From assembly GCA_029747015.1 (NCBI GenBank), contig JAKOGI010001201.1, positions 131,001-195,000 on the forward strand: a DNA stretch of 64,000 nt, given 5' to 3'. Made by a program: the position numbers and the translations under genes. The notes beneath the pieces are model-generated. The model was given only the letters and a program-made list of their open reading frames with translations, ran no database searches and was not told where the DNA came from. Source of the DNA: Carnegiea gigantea. Lineage: Eukaryota > Streptophyta > Magnoliopsida > Caryophyllales > Cactaceae. Below, piece after piece: positions 46,021-58,090 of this stretch. Numbering within the stretch: the first letter of the stretch is position 1; each line of letters begins with the position of its first letter.

Positions 46021-46222
46021 ACCATTGAAAAGTGTATCTAACTTAAAGTGCTTGGAATTATCCCATATGGTCCTATATGGACTAATTCGCATTAAAAGTC
46101 TAGAAGGTAGTTCTTATGTATTTCTTATAGTGGATGATTACTCTAGATTCACATGGATAATATTTTTTAAAGATAAAACAGAAGCCCTCAGGGAGTTTCC
46201 AAAGTTGTGCAAGAAACTGTAA
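45902..46222 (+). CDS. chimeric ORF: gypsy integrase start fused in frame to copia integrase
   Basis: A 106-codon open frame. Residues 1-39 (SPWTFLVWGIDIIGRITPKG ... CEYALVA) are the start of a Tat-type gypsy integrase core, including the first catalytic Asp (WGIDIIG). From about residue 40, SFKPLKSVSNLKCLELSHMV and SSYVFLIVDDYSRFTWIIFF are the pre-core and core of a Ty1/copia integrase (SIRE/Maximus-like). The switch occurs near 46020 with no stop, LTR or obvious repeat. The frame ends in TAA at 46220-46222; the copia part continues beyond it. Expression is not evident. I infer illegitimate recombination between two dead elements, fortuitously in frame. Confidence 0.7.
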   Translation: MFLSTLTSPWTFLVWGIDIIGRITPKGAGGCEYALVASFKPLKSVSNLKCLELSHMVLYGLIRIKSLEGSSYVFLIVDDYSRFTWIIFFKDKTEALREFPKLCKKL

Positions 46223-47180
46223 ATATCAAAGAACTTATCAGTGGTTGCTATCAGGAATGATCATGGAAGGGAATTTGACTAAGACAAGTTCATTGATTAC
46301 TGTGACAAGAACGACACTTCTCGTAACTTTTCAACACCAAAAACACCATAGCAAAATGGAGTTGTTGAGAGAAAGACTCGAATATTTGAAGACATGGCCA
46401 GAACATTGATCTATAACAATGACCTTCTAAAGTCCTTATGGACTGAGGCCATTAATATTATAAATTATATACTTTATAGATGCCTCATTCGATCACTCCC
46501 CAAAAAGAGACCATATGAATTATTTAGAGGCAATAAGCCCATGTTTCATATTTCAATGCCTATGGTAATAAGAGTTTCATCCATAATAAATAAGGAAAAC
46601 GTTGGTAAATTTGATACAAGGAGTGACGAAGGTATATTTGTTGGCTACTCCTCTATGAGTAAAGCCTATTGTGTTAATAACAAATGTACCAAGGTCATTA
46701 AGGTTAGCCTGATGACTTTAGAACTCCCCTAGAAACATCATAAGATGTCTTTGAAAGACTCCAAGTTAAAAATGAGCCATCTTCAAGTATCTGTGAACAA
46801 GTTCAAAATTAGTTCAACGAGCCAAGGAAGGGATTCCAAGTATAAGTCTACCCATCCTTTGGACAACTTGCTCTCTGACATCAATACAGGTACAAAGAGT
46901 CATTCTTCATTGAGAAATTTCTGTGCATTTTTCTCATTTGTCTCTCATATAAAACCAAAGCACTATGCTGAGGCATTAATAGACCTAAATTAGACATTCG
47001 TCATATAAGATGAACTCGACTAGCTTGAGAAGAACCGAGCTTGGTTCCTTACGCCTAGACTAAAGGACCATCCAGTCATTAGGAGAAAATGGATGTTTAG
47101 GGACAAGCTGGATGAATCTGGAATAGTGGTTAGGAATAAAGCCAAATTGTTGCAAAAATACAACCAATAAGAAGGCATAA
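46025..47180 (+). pseudogene. Ty1/copia integrase and start of reverse transcriptase (SIRE/Maximus-like), truncated
   Basis: Follows copia order: SSYVFLIVDDYSRFTW, then after a stop SVVAIRNDHGREFD, QNGVVERKTRIFEDMARTL (third acidic residue present), LFRGNKPMFHISM, EGIFVGYSSMSKAYCVNN. Next come the linker and the RT start: VSHIKPKHYAEALIDLN, RLKDHPVIRRKWMFRDKLDE, RNKAKLLQKYNQ. It stops abruptly near 47180, where promoter-like, GC-richer sequence begins. About six stop codons. Only the first part of the RT is present; no RNase H follows. Confidence 0.75.
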
Positions 47181-47232
47181 CCGGCCGTCCACATGCCGAA
47201 AACCGACGATCCACCTCCATCCCAGCCTCCTC

Positions 47233-47239
47233 TATAAAT
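47233..47239 (+). promoter_or_regulatory. TATA-box candidate
   Basis: TATAAAT within the palindrome-like CCTCTATAAATTAGAGG. Confidence 0.45.
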
Positions 47240-47552
47240 TAGAGGCAAAACCGAGCTTCAAACTGCCACAAAGCACCACCGTTCGAAATGGGCTAGGGTT
47301 TCGAAATTGAGGTTCTCAGTTGGGGTTCGGGGTTTGCTGAGAAAGGCGCCCACCCACGAGCGTTTCAGGTCGATTTGAGCACAGTTAAGTGAGTATTACT
47401 CCTCTCCTAAACTAATATTAATTTTTAAACGAATTTCACCAGTTTAGTGATGCATATTAGCCTCGGTTTGCTTCAATTCGTGTATGATGCTTGTTAAATG
47501 ACCTAAATTAGCTATTACATACAAGTTAGTTTGATTCGAAATTGTTTGAATG

Positions 47553-48115
47553 TGGGTAGCCCGATTGGATTCAACTAGCTAATGTGTGTACATGAGACTA
47601 AATTGAATTTGTTACACGTGGTTGGCTTGAATTCGATTAAAATTAGCTAATGTATAAAAAGAATTAAAAATAAAGTTAGTTTAACGTGTTTAGCATTGAT
47701 TCAAGTTAATTAGTTGATGCATAAAAAAAGAATTAAAAACGAAGTTAGTTTAACGTGTTTAGCATCAGTTCAAGTTAATGAGTTAATGTATGAAAAAGAA
47801 CTAAAATCGAAGTTGTGTTAACGTGCTTAGCTTCTATTCAAGTTATTTAGCTAATATATGAAAAGGATTAAAATCGAAGTCTTTTTGACGTGTTTAGCTT
47901 CCATTCGAGTTAATTAACCAATGCATGTAAATGAGTTAATTTCGAGGTTAATGAAATGTGTTTAGCTTCGAATCAAGTAGATTAGTTAATGCATATTAAA
48001 GGAATTAATTTCAAAGCTATATAAACGTGTTTAGGTTCGATTCGAGTTAAACTAGCTAATGCATGTAAACGAATTAAATTCGAAGCTATTGAAATATGTC
48101 TAGTTTTCATTCGAA
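47553..48115. repeat. 68-69 bp minisatellite, about 8 units
   Basis: Units are recognised by a shared end (AACGTG) and start (TTTAGCTTC/ATTCAAGTTAATTAG). Unit starts near 47553, 47621, 47689 and onward to a partial unit at 48099; from 47689 to 48099 six units occupy 410 bp. Units differ from one another at many positions, so the array is old. A more diverged unit may lie at 47459-47552. Confidence 0.85.
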
Positions 48116-48242
48116 CTTCTTTTTAGTACATTTATGCTTAGGACGTTACTTCGAAATGCATCGTATATGTTTAGAATCAAATTATGTTTGATTTACTGAA
48201 TAAAGTGTTGTCGATTTATCGATTAATGTGGCTATATGTACG

Positions 48243-49998
48243 CTTGTTGTAACGCACCGCTGAATGGTGCTGGTTGCTCAGGTAAGAGCCTAAACCTTAC
48301 TCCCTTTTACATAAGCTAATATAATAATATGATGTGATTAATAAATCGATGAATTGAGTTGGTAGTTGGATGGTTTGAGGAAAGAATTATGAGCGTTTGA
48401 GGTTTTGTGGTACGGTGCAAGTGAGGAGGGAGATTGGGTTGTAAATTGACCGCAATCGTGTGGATTGCGAGACTGTGTATGGCTCACTATGTTGAAATTT
48501 TTATGAAGTGCTTAAATGTGATATGTGTAAACCCCTTTCCTGTTTTATGTCTAAAATGTAAAGTGTGTGTACGAGTGATGTTTTGACAAAGAATATTTCA
48601 CGTGTTTTTAAACCCAAAAGTAGCCATGTCTGGTAACGAGCTATGGCCTATTTTAGCTATTCAAATAGTGTTTGGGAGGAATCTCTAAATCGTTTTTTTT
48701 TTTTTAAAAAAAGATGTGAGTTATGCGTTGAATGATTTTATTGTTTGAAACGTAAAGTTATTAGCCGTTATGGCCGATACACTTTAAGTGGCTAAGATAA
48801 TGTGCTGCGGACAATATGATATGATATGAACGATGTTAACCTAGGGGAAGGTCCGGAAACCCTAGAGGCCCTGATAAGGGTTAATGTAATGGTCCGACAT
48901 GTTATGTAGCCATCCCGGGAGTAAGAGCTTAAGCGTGAGCGTTAGGTCTCACTATGGGGTCGAGAATAGTTCTCACCCAATCAGCACCCTATAATGATCT
49001 TATGCCAAAAGTATTTTCCTACCAAGATAAGAAAAGCAATTAGCCTTTGCCATTTTATAGGTTTTAAAGAAAAAGAATGTTTTACGGGGCCAAAGAGGCC
49101 ATAAGGAATGAATATGAAATGCTTATAAGGGTCATTTGACGACGAATACGAAATGTAAACTCTTCCAATAGATTGAGAACCTCAAAGGTTATAAAATGCT
49201 TTCAAATGTTCAAAGAAAGTTTCATTGTAGGTTTAAAGAAAATGTTCTTAGTTATGTTGAATGTGACTTCAAATAGAATATGTGACACGCTAGTGAAGCA
49301 TGAAATGACGTTCAAATGTGCCTAGTGAATACATAAGTCATGGCTTGTCCGATGTTCATGTTCTAGAACCTGTGTCCTATAATATGTTGCCTAATACCAT
49401 GTTAGTATTAGCTAAATGCTTGATAAGTGGATATTATGAGTAATATTGCTTGTAAAGGTTTTGTTTTAAGGAGTGGAGGAACACTCACTGAGCATGTGGT
49501 GGCTCACTCCATTTCCTTTCCCCTTTTCCCCCAGGTGATGAATGAGTGAAAGAATCTCGTTTCTTCTAAGACCACTAGTTGCTCCTGCATGACGTACCTA
49601 TGACATGAAGTGATGTGGCTACCTGCAATAATATTTTGCTTGAGAAGTGCATGAATTGGGCATGTAGTGGCTCTAGTAGTACAAAACTTATGTAAATCAT
49701 TGTAAATAGTTGTTCGTAAAGGTTAAGCCTCAACCGCGAGTGTTTGACTCGCTGGAACCTCCTAGTTCTCTTTGAATTTGGTTATAATGATACAGGTACC
49801 ATAAAAATCATAATGTAAACTTGGGAAATGTCGTAATTACAGGCGGAACTCTTGTAGTTTCGTTGCAGAATTCCCTAACTAAATTGAGTTAGGTAGAATT
49901 TCGAAAGTAAGTAAATAGAAAAAGAGCCTTAGGGGTCTCCTTCGGGAGATCCTGGCGGTGTGACATCCCTGGTAGGTAGCGGGGGTTGTTACACTTGT
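48243..49998 (+). mobile_element. solo LTR with target duplication CTTGT
   Basis: 48248-49993 (1,746 bp) begins TGTAAC and ends GTTACA, a perfect 6-bp inverted terminus. It is flanked by CTTGT at 48243-48247 and 49994-49998. No internal region is present, so it is the product of LTR-LTR recombination. The terminus TGTAAC is common in Tekay/Del-type gypsy LTRs (inference). A small ORF at 49960-50202 crosses its right edge and is not a gene. Confidence 0.7.
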
Positions 49999-50190
49999 GG
50001 TGAGTACATTGGAATTTTCAGCAAACTAATGAGTGCTACATCTTATGCATTCAATTACATTGGAAAAAGGGGGCCCAAGAGATTCAAGAACTCTAATATG
50101 TTCAAGAGATGTGCAATTCTTAGCACCTTGGGTATTTTCAAACCCAAAGGCAGTAACAAGGGTGCAAGGTTAGTGTCATTAGAATTCAAC
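49999..50190. other. unassigned sequence right of the solo LTR
   Basis: Probably part of the gypsy relic whose LTR follows, but no domain is readable. Confidence 0.3.
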
Positions 50191-51225
50191 CCAAGGATTT
50201 GAGGCCAAATCCTTCTCAAGTGGAGAAGGTTGAGAAATGAGCCCCCTTGGCCTTACACCAAGGTATACGGATGACCTCGTCCGCCCAAAAAGTCACATGC
50301 CACCATATTCCAACACATAAGCCCACTTTATCATCATACTTCACCGAGTAAATGGGATCAAAATTTAATGATCCATAACTTTCTGGAAAGGTGATCGAGT
50401 CTACTATTAGGATATGTAAATATTTAATAAACATTTTAAAAATATTTTGCATTTAAATTCCATAAAATGGGGAAAATTCCGTTACAGTAGTGCAGGTTTT
50501 TACTTAATGAACTTGTTAAATTTAAGTCATGTTTGGATGCTACCTAATGAGACCCAATTAATGCAAATCCAAGTTTTACAAATTTCCTAAGATGTCTATT
50601 CTAGCTCCATTTGCTAAAGTTTGGCATTAGATTTTAAATTTGGGAGAAATGATCAAAAAGGGGAACATGTGCACAAGAATCCAATTTTAGAGCAATCTAG
50701 ATTTTGGCCTTGTTGAGGTGGTTACAATTGTATTGGAATGAATCAACATGGAGCCTTTTATTAGCTTCCTAACAGGTGTAAGAGAATTCAAGAAAATTAT
50801 AGTACACTATAGTTGTTATTATTTTAGAATTTTGATTTAACTATCTAGGATAATTTGTAGAGTTCTTGTTAGTCGACTTGATCCATTGATGTATTAGCTT
50901 TGCCTCTCATCTTTCCTATCAATGTAAACTTAGATTTTATGAATGAATGAATTGAAGAGAAGAAACCATTTTTCTCTCTCAAAAATCTCCTAATTTTATC
51001 TTTGTTTTATATTACTCTTTTAGGATCATTCCTTTATAATTTCTCTTTGGTGGCTTTAGCGTTTGAGAGACAGATTTGATGAAAAGTTTCAATCTATGAT
51101 TAGGAACTCATTTTGCGCACAAATCTTACAACCTTATTGATTGCTTGAGATTGAATCCAAAGAGGAGCATCCCTATGTGCTGTGATCCTTTGATTTTGTT
51201 GATCTTAGGAGTTTGAGAATTTATC
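50190..51225 (+). repeat. second copy of the 27-31 kb gypsy family: coding tail and 3' LTR
   Basis: At about 50190-50225 the frame reads KDLRPNPSQVEK, matching the VDLRGDPSQEGE end of the polyprotein at 30.9 kb. The rest aligns in order with the split LTR 31100-31550 plus 44228-44625. At the CACTA insertion point this copy is uninterrupted (near 50830). The body of this element upstream is missing. Confidence 0.6.
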
Positions 51226-51445
51226 CCCACCAAGTGTCAACCCTGTCGAGCCATTCAGCAAGTGCATCTAGCCTGCTAGCCGAAAGGATCATAGCATCGA
51301 CCTCATACTTGCCACCATTGCCCTTGGGGGTAGCACTCTCACTAGACTGGTTATAATTAGTAGGGGCCACATCCTCCAACAAAGCCCTTGTCGCCATTAT
51401 CAACTTCCCTATAAGAGCATAACATGTTGCAGTGTAGTAGCCCAA
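51221..51445 (-). pseudogene. possible Athila/Tat gag C-terminal fragment
   Basis: 74 codons with NGGKYEVDAMILSASRLDAL followed by AEWLDRVD, a pattern seen near the C-terminus of some Athila/Tat gag proteins. No flanking context supports it; its start overlaps the neighbouring LTR end. Confidence 0.35.
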
Positions 51446-51449
51446 CCCT

Positions 51450-52297
51450 AATTTAGTTTAGTTACTCCTAATTATTCAAATAAGTTCAGTGTAAGCATTT
51501 TAATTTAATATGTGAAATATTTCTACTACATATTATAGGCTTCAGATGACACTGATAGCCTCCAATTTGAATTTTTTATAATGTTTAAAGAAGCATCAAA
51601 AAACAAAGAAAATACATATGAGATTTTTTGAAAATTGAATGTAAATATAGATGCATTATTAAATTAGTCCTCAATTATTGATGTAGTGTAAAAGTGCATT
51701 AAAAAAATAATGTATTCATACCAATTAAAGATGATAAGCACTTACGTGCACTTATCATCTAAATTAGCAACAATTGTATAACAATTAAGTTTTCCTTCTC
51801 GAGCTAGAATTTTTTTTAAAGAAAAAAAAAACCCAAAACCACCAAAAAAAATAAAAAATACAGAGAAGAAATCAAGCCTACATCACCAGTGACTCCACGT
51901 AATAATCTAGATGGAAATAAATAGAGGAAAAGGAAAAGACATAATGAAGAGAGAGAAAATTTAATCTCAATTAACTGCATTCCTCCATTTTCAATTTACT
52001 TTATCGCTTCCTCTACTTTTCCCATTTAGACTGCTGCTGCTACTCGACATTGCTCCTATTGTTGGCCCTTAAGCCACCAGCGCCGACCAGGTATTTGGCT
52101 ACCACCATCGCCGATGCCACTCCACTACGACCGTCTAACTATCTAACCCTTACTTTTAACCACTTCTTTTGGGGCTTTTTCAAGGTAAAATCATCAAACC
52201 CTTCTCAACCTCTTCCATCATATCCTCTATGTTGCCTTCTATATGTAGCAAATTGTTAGGATTGCTGATGCTGCTACCTCCTCCTGCCGGTATAATC
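51450..52297. other. non-coding spacer
   Basis: AT-rich, with A-runs near 51825-51860. The open frame 52050-52259 looks incidental. No recognised feature. Confidence 0.4.
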
Positions 52298-52519
52298 AGT
52301 TAGGAAATAACTACTTATCTCAGTTTGTTGCCTTATAACAGATTTTCCCCTTTTCATGCTATTCATGTATTAGGCGGGAAAGCTAATTTTTGTTTTCTGC
52401 CACATATATATAATGTGGTCTTATATCAGCTTAATAGCATGGAATAATATAGTGAGATTGCTCCTTCTCTCTACATTATTTCTCTCACCAGAATGCTTAG
52501 CCCTTCATGAAACTTATCA
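52298..52519 (+). repeat. copia 5' LTR (short)
   Basis: Starts AGTTAGGAAATAACTAC (first base of an expected TGTTAGG changed) and runs about 220 bp, with TATATATAA near 52406, to just before the primer site. The end is placed by that site, as there is no second LTR to compare. Confidence 0.55.
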
Positions 52520-52531
52520 TAGTATGAGAGT
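52520..52531 (+). other. primer-binding site, iMet type (degenerate)
   Basis: TAGTATGAGAGT matches the iMet site at 9 of 12 positions. Confidence 0.55.
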
Positions 52532-52769
52532 GCTGGGTTGGTGATTTCAGATCATCTTCCTAATTTTCTTTGTTTTTTGATCAATTGAATTGAGTCTTCA
52601 TTTGATCTAGCTTAGGATCAAATTCTTAAACACAATCATTTTCTTCATATCCGATGAATTATTTCAATTCATTATAACCACTCTAATTATTAATCTCATA
52701 TTTGAAATCGCTTATCTAGGGTTTCGTGTCTCTATTTTGATCTTCTAAACAATAGCAAAAGATTTCAGA

Positions 52770-55700
52770 ATGGCTGCTTAAGGAAACTGGTTACCTCATA
52801 TCGAGCCTACTGACCTCCTGTATATCCATCCTTTAGATAATCCAAGAGAATCATTGGTTTTAAACATCTTTAACGACGAAAATTTTGATAATTGGAAAAG
52901 GTTAGTGATCATCGCCATATTAGCTAGACACAAGGTAGCTCTTGTTGATGAGAGTTATACAAATCTAGGTTCTGCATCACCTGTCTTTATTATTTGGCAA
53001 CAAAATAATGCTATGGTTCTTTCTTAGCTTCTAAATTCCTTGAGTGAAAACATCAAGAATAGTGTATTGTACTTTGAAACAGCAAGAGAGTTATGGACGG
53101 ATTTAGAGGAGAGATTTGGAAAATCAAATAAGGCTAGACAATTTCGACTACAAAAGGATGTTTCATGCTTATCTCATGGAGATTTAGATATTGCTAGCTA
53201 TTACACCAGAGCTAAACAACTCTGGGATGAATCAAACGCTGTTGGTGGGGTTCCTAAATGCACCTGTGTAAAATGTAAGTGTGCAATCAATGTTAAATGG
53301 AAAAAGTAAGCTAAAGAGCAGAGGGTTATCTAGTTTTTAATGGGTCTTAATGGTAGTTACACTACCATTGGAGGTAATATCCTTATGATGACACCCTTTC
53401 CTACTATGAGTCAGGCATATTCACTGCTTGTCCAAGAAGGGAGGTAGATGCAAGTTAAGATTGAATCACATTTCCTCAACGAAAATACCTTTCTGTCTGC
53501 TGCCACTAATAGACAATCCCCACAATAAGAACCTGGAAACCCAATCAGAGGAAAACTGATACAAGAAGGTCACAATTATACTGTGATAATTGTAAAAGAT
53601 CTGGCCACACAATTGATAAGTGCTTTAAGATTCATGGATATCCTAATAGACCTTAAGGTAGAGGTAGAGGCAGCTATGGGCTTCCCCAAGGCAGCCGGGT
53701 ATACTACACCTAGACAGAGAATGATCAGCAGGAGGCACAATCTAGGTCACCTGCTTCTGTCTTACCTAGTCCGAACTCAGACCTAAGTAAGCAGCTCTTT
53801 CAGTTTCTAACTAATCTCACTAGCACCAACCAACAAAAGCACAGTGATCAAGATAGTGTTAGTGTTCACATGGCAGGTATAACCTATCCTTTAACAACAT
53901 ATATAATCCTAATGCTATTTGTTGCTTGTGTAAGTTGGAAAATGGCTCTTAGATTATAGATTCTTGTGCTAGTGATCATATAAGCTTTTATGCTTATGCT
54001 CTGCATGATCTGAGGTTACTTGATAACCCAGTCCTAGTTTCCTTGCCAAATGGATACAAAGTCCAAGTTAGTCATCATGGAAAATTAAAACTAAATGACA
54101 GAGTAGTGTTGAACCATGTCTTATTGGTGCCACATTTCAAGTATAACTAAATGTATGTTAAAAAGTTGCAAGTCAGTGACAGTCTGAAGTCATTTTATAC
54201 AGGGTTCATATATGTTGTAGGGCCTTTATCTGAAGAGGCCAGTGGCATTTGGTAAAGCAGCTTATAGACTTTATATATTAGATAAAGAATTGGTGAAGGA
54301 GGCCAAGTCTTTTAAGGATTCATTCTCTAGTTGCAGTAATTTGTCTATTGATTGTAACAATGCATTTCAGACCTCTTGTAATCATGCCATGAGGCAGTTA
54401 AGCTTTGATGTCTGGTATAAAAGGATTAGACATATACCTTGCAAGAAAAAGAGATTTTTGCCTTTGGAGATTAATTACAAAGATGTAAAGCATGATAAGC
54501 CTTGTAATGTTTGTCCAAGGACAAAACAATAAAGATTGCCTTTTCAGCTAAGTAGCATATCTACTTCTTCTCCATTTGAACTTGTTCATGTGGATACATA
54601 GGGGCCATACAATACTAAAACACATGTTCGGCGTAGATTTTTCCTAGCCATTGTGGATGACTATATAAGAGCAACTTCGACACATTTAATGGTGACAAAG
54701 GATGAGGCAATAGGTCTGATTAAGTCTTTTGTTCAGATGGCACAAACACAGTTTTCTGCCACTGTTAAAATCGTCAGGTTTAACAATGCATTCGAACCTA
54801 GTACTAGTCACATAGCCTTAGAATTCTTTGTAATAAGTGGGATTCTGTACTACACTAGTTGTGTTCAAACTCTGCAACAAAATAGAGTTGTAGAAAGAAA
54901 GCATAAACACTTACTTAAAGTTTTAAGAGCCTTGTTGTTTCAATCTAACCTGCCTTTAAGGTTTTGGGGGCAGTGTTTATTGACAACCACTTACCTCATT
55001 AATAGGCTACCCACTACAGTCTGCCAGAATAAAACCCCCTTTGAATTGCTCTATAGTCAAAAGCCTTAATATAATAAGCTTAGGATGTTTGGCTATTTAT
55101 GTTACATGTCACCTACTAAACAGGGAAGAGATAAGCTCCAGGCGAGAGCTGTCCCTTGTGTGTTTCTCGGGTATCATGTGGAAAAAAGGCATATAAAGTC
55201 ATTACTCTTGACACTTATAAATTCCATACATCTAGAGACATTATCTTTCATGAGCAGATCTTCCCTTCTTCAAGCTCTCCTCACCAACCAATATTCCCCA
55301 TGATCTCAGATGTTTTTCCTGATGGTGTGGTAGTTTCATATGATTCAAGTAGTGAATCACAGCCAAACATTCCCTCATAAGAAAACATGGAAGTTCTCTT
55401 GCCTGATCTTCAATAACCACAACAGAGAAGATCAGGGAGATCACATAAGGCACGAAGGTATTTGAGTGTCTATGTTTGTGCTATTTATAAAGAGTCCAGT
55501 TGTTTCACAACTCTTACTAAATTCAGCTTTCAACCACCAAGTATGCCAATTTGTTGCCTCACTATGGATAGCCAGTAGCTGCTTAATAACCTGAATTTTA
55601 CAGAACCTCAAAATTATGACCAAGTTGTGTTGCACCTAGGCTGGCAAGCAACTGTGAACAACAAGCTACAGGCCTTAGAACACACAAAAACTTGGGAAAT

Positions 55701-56798
55701 TGTTTCCTTGCCTCAAGAAAACAAACGTACAGCCTAGAAGTGGGTATATAAGCTCAAATACAAAGCAGATGGAAGCATTGAAAGTTTGAGAGGTAGACTT
55801 GTAGTAAAAAGGTTTACATAAAAAGAGGGGATTGACTACATAGAGACTTTCTCACCAATTGTCAAAATGATAACTATCAGAATTTTAATGACAGTAGCTG
55901 TCAATAATGCATTCCTTCATGGTGATTCACATAAAGATATTTACATGAAGCTTCCATAAGGAGTTCATTCCACTATCCCTAATGCAGTATGCAGACTCAG
56001 AAAGTCCTTATATGGGCTGAAACAGGCCTCTAGGTAGTGGTATACCAAGCTCAATAAAGTTCCATTTCAAAGGGGTTATAAATATTTAGAGAATGACTAC
56101 TATCTTTTATGTGTAGAGACTAAGGACTCAGTAGTCTTCTTAATTGCCTATGTGGATGATGTTCTGCCGATAGGCAATGACAAGAAGGAAATATCATCCC
56201 CTAAGTCCTTTCCTGCTAACACCTTAAAAACAAGGACTTAGGATTTGTGCATTATTTCCTTGGCATTAAAGTCCTTAGATCAAGCTAAGGCCTACTTCTT
56301 ACATAAAGCAAGTTCACAATGGATTTGCTGTAGGAATTTAATTGTAGTCAAGCGTCACCTGAATCTGTCCTCTTAATTATAACATCAAACTAGCTCCAGA
56401 TGAGGGTACCTTGCTAGAAGATCCTAGCAAATATGGAAGATTGATTGGTAAACTTAACTTTCTTGCCAGTACCAGGATAGACATTGCTTTCTCAATACAG
56501 TACCTAAGTCAATTTCTTCAACACCCAAGAGAACCCCATATGCAAGCTGCTCAGCATGTGCTTAAGTATTTGAAAGGAGAGCCTTATTTGGGAGTCCTTC
56601 TCAATAAAAACCTTATTGTGATGTAGACAGGGCCTTATGCCCATACAGCAGGAGCTCAGTGAGTGGTTTTTTGTTGTTCTTAGGCAATACTTTAATTGCC
56701 TAGAAAACAAAGAATCAAGTAACAGTTTCTTTATTCTTAGCTGAAGCTAAGTATAGCAGCATATGATGTCTTGTTGCTGAATTATCCTAGTTGAGCAG
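52770..56798 (+). pseudogene. copia gag-pol, heavily mutated and truncated
   Basis: The start ATG at 52770 is followed at once by an in-frame stop. Gag: Retrotran_gag_3-like start (LVLNIFNDENFDNWKRLVII), then UBN2-like core 53040-53309 (ARELWTDLEERFGKSNKARQ). Zinc knuckle CDNCKRSGHTIDKC near 53580. Protease near 53955: IIDSCASDHI (Asp kept, the Gly after DS replaced by Cys). Integrase 54400-55300: AIVDDYIRATSTHLM, VRFNNAFEPS (Asp to Asn), LQQNRVVERKHKHLLK. RT 55680-56280: [42 protein letters not shown]. RNase H 56411-56798: GRLIGKLNFLASTRIDIAFS, then AEAKYSS and AELS at the break. More than fifteen stops. Confidence 0.85.
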
Positions 56799-58047
56799 TG
56801 ATACGGCCCCAAGCGCACGTTGGCATTATAGCAAGTCAAGGTCTATCCCATAGAGAATAGGTTGATCTATCGGGTCATGTTCCCTCAAGATAGGCTAAGC
56901 AAACTAACATGTGAGATTAAAATTAAACTAATCTACTGTATAATCTAATGGATAAATATTCAAGAAATTAAGTCAACTAATGAATTACCCGATTCAAGAA
57001 TAGAGGAAGCGCTCCCTCCTCAATTAGGAAATTTCAAGATCGATAATCGAGATATCACAACCCTCTTTCAAGGTCGAGTGAAATATCCAAATCAAATCAA
57101 TCATCAATTCTCATGGACTACCAATTAGTCTAGGTTTATTAGGCACACGATTATCATTCTAGGTCTCTCGATTGTTAATTCTTTCTCAAGACATCACACA
57201 AATCAAGTCGAATCTAGTGATTCCGACATCAAATTTCACCTTTGAGTATTTCACCCAATATCGAATACAAGCGAGAAGGTGATCAAACTTCTTACAAGTA
57301 ATTCAAACTCCAGACTTGACGAAATAAACCCCAACTATTCAAAAGCGCATCAAACAATCAATTCCAGAACATAAGCAAATGCAAGTTCAACATCAATCCC
57401 AAGAATTAAAGTTACAAATTAACATCAATTACATACCACAATCTATCAATATAGAAAGCAATAAATCTAATGGAGAGAAGAGAACAAAAGGGAAAGAATT
57501 GCTCAGCCCGAACGGGTGCTTGAATTCGTTGATTTGCAAACACGATCCTACTTCCTTGCGAATCTCCCGCTTCTACTTGCTCTCCCTCACTCTAAAAATG
57601 GAGTCCACTCCTAACTAGATGGTGGAATTCAATGGAATGGGATGGTAGATCCCTCCTCCAAGCAGCCAAGTATATCCATCTATAGCAACCCCCCATTCAT
57701 TCTCAGCCACAAAAGCTAAGGAAAACAAATAGGTGCAGCAGTTATAGGCCTACCACAGACCGCGGTAGCCACCACTGGCAGACCGCGGCGCTAGCTAGAA
57801 TCGAAATCTTCTAGTCTTCTCTTGCTCCATGGGCATGGCAACTCAGGAGCATTCGTGGGGGTTAAAATACCCTCAAATGAGAGTCAAAACAAGGGCAAAA
57901 TGATCCAAATTTCTACAAATATCATCAAAGAACCATACTCAAGCATGAATCGAGCATAGGAGTATAAATGGTAACTTAAATCGCATAATTCCCCTTAAAA
58001 ATGCAGCAAAATGACCCTAAAATAATATATATGATAAGCGCTTATCA
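56799..58047 (-). repeat. first LTR of the array
   Basis: 1,249 bp, TGATACGG to CTTATCA. U3 has CCGCGG-containing inverted words (57760-57790) upstream of a TATA-like site near 57675. The ORF at 57379-57618 is incidental. Confidence 0.85.
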
Positions 58048-58090
58048 AACTCCCCCATGCTTGAACCGTTGCCTATCCTCAACCAAACAC
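58048..58090 (-). other. purine tract and 3' end of internal region
   Basis: Minus strand GAGGATAGGCAACGGTTC, then GCATGGGGGAGT directly before the LTR start TGATAAGCGC. The same phrase, slightly changed, follows the second LTR at 62369-62410. Confidence 0.7.

Larger units (their letters stand above)
47181..48247 (+). repeat. promoter-like segment with minisatellite (LTR fragment?)
   Basis: Begins abruptly after the copia fragment. It has CTCTATAAATTAGAGG (TATA at 47233-47239), a leader-like stretch, a possible splice donor (GTGAGTATT near 47390), and the 68-bp tandem array at 47553-48115. It may be part of a Ty3/gypsy LTR older than the solo LTR that follows, or a longer form of that same LTR. 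I could not decide. Confidence 0.4.
52298..56798 (+). mobile_element. decayed Ty1/copia element, 3' end lost to insertion
   Basis: Short 5' LTR (52298-52519), degenerate iMet primer site, then gag, zinc knuckle, protease, integrase, RT and RNase H in copia order. The coding part ends inside RNase H at 56798, where the next LTR starts. Its own 3' LTR is not in the window and should lie beyond the inserted elements. Confidence 0.85.
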
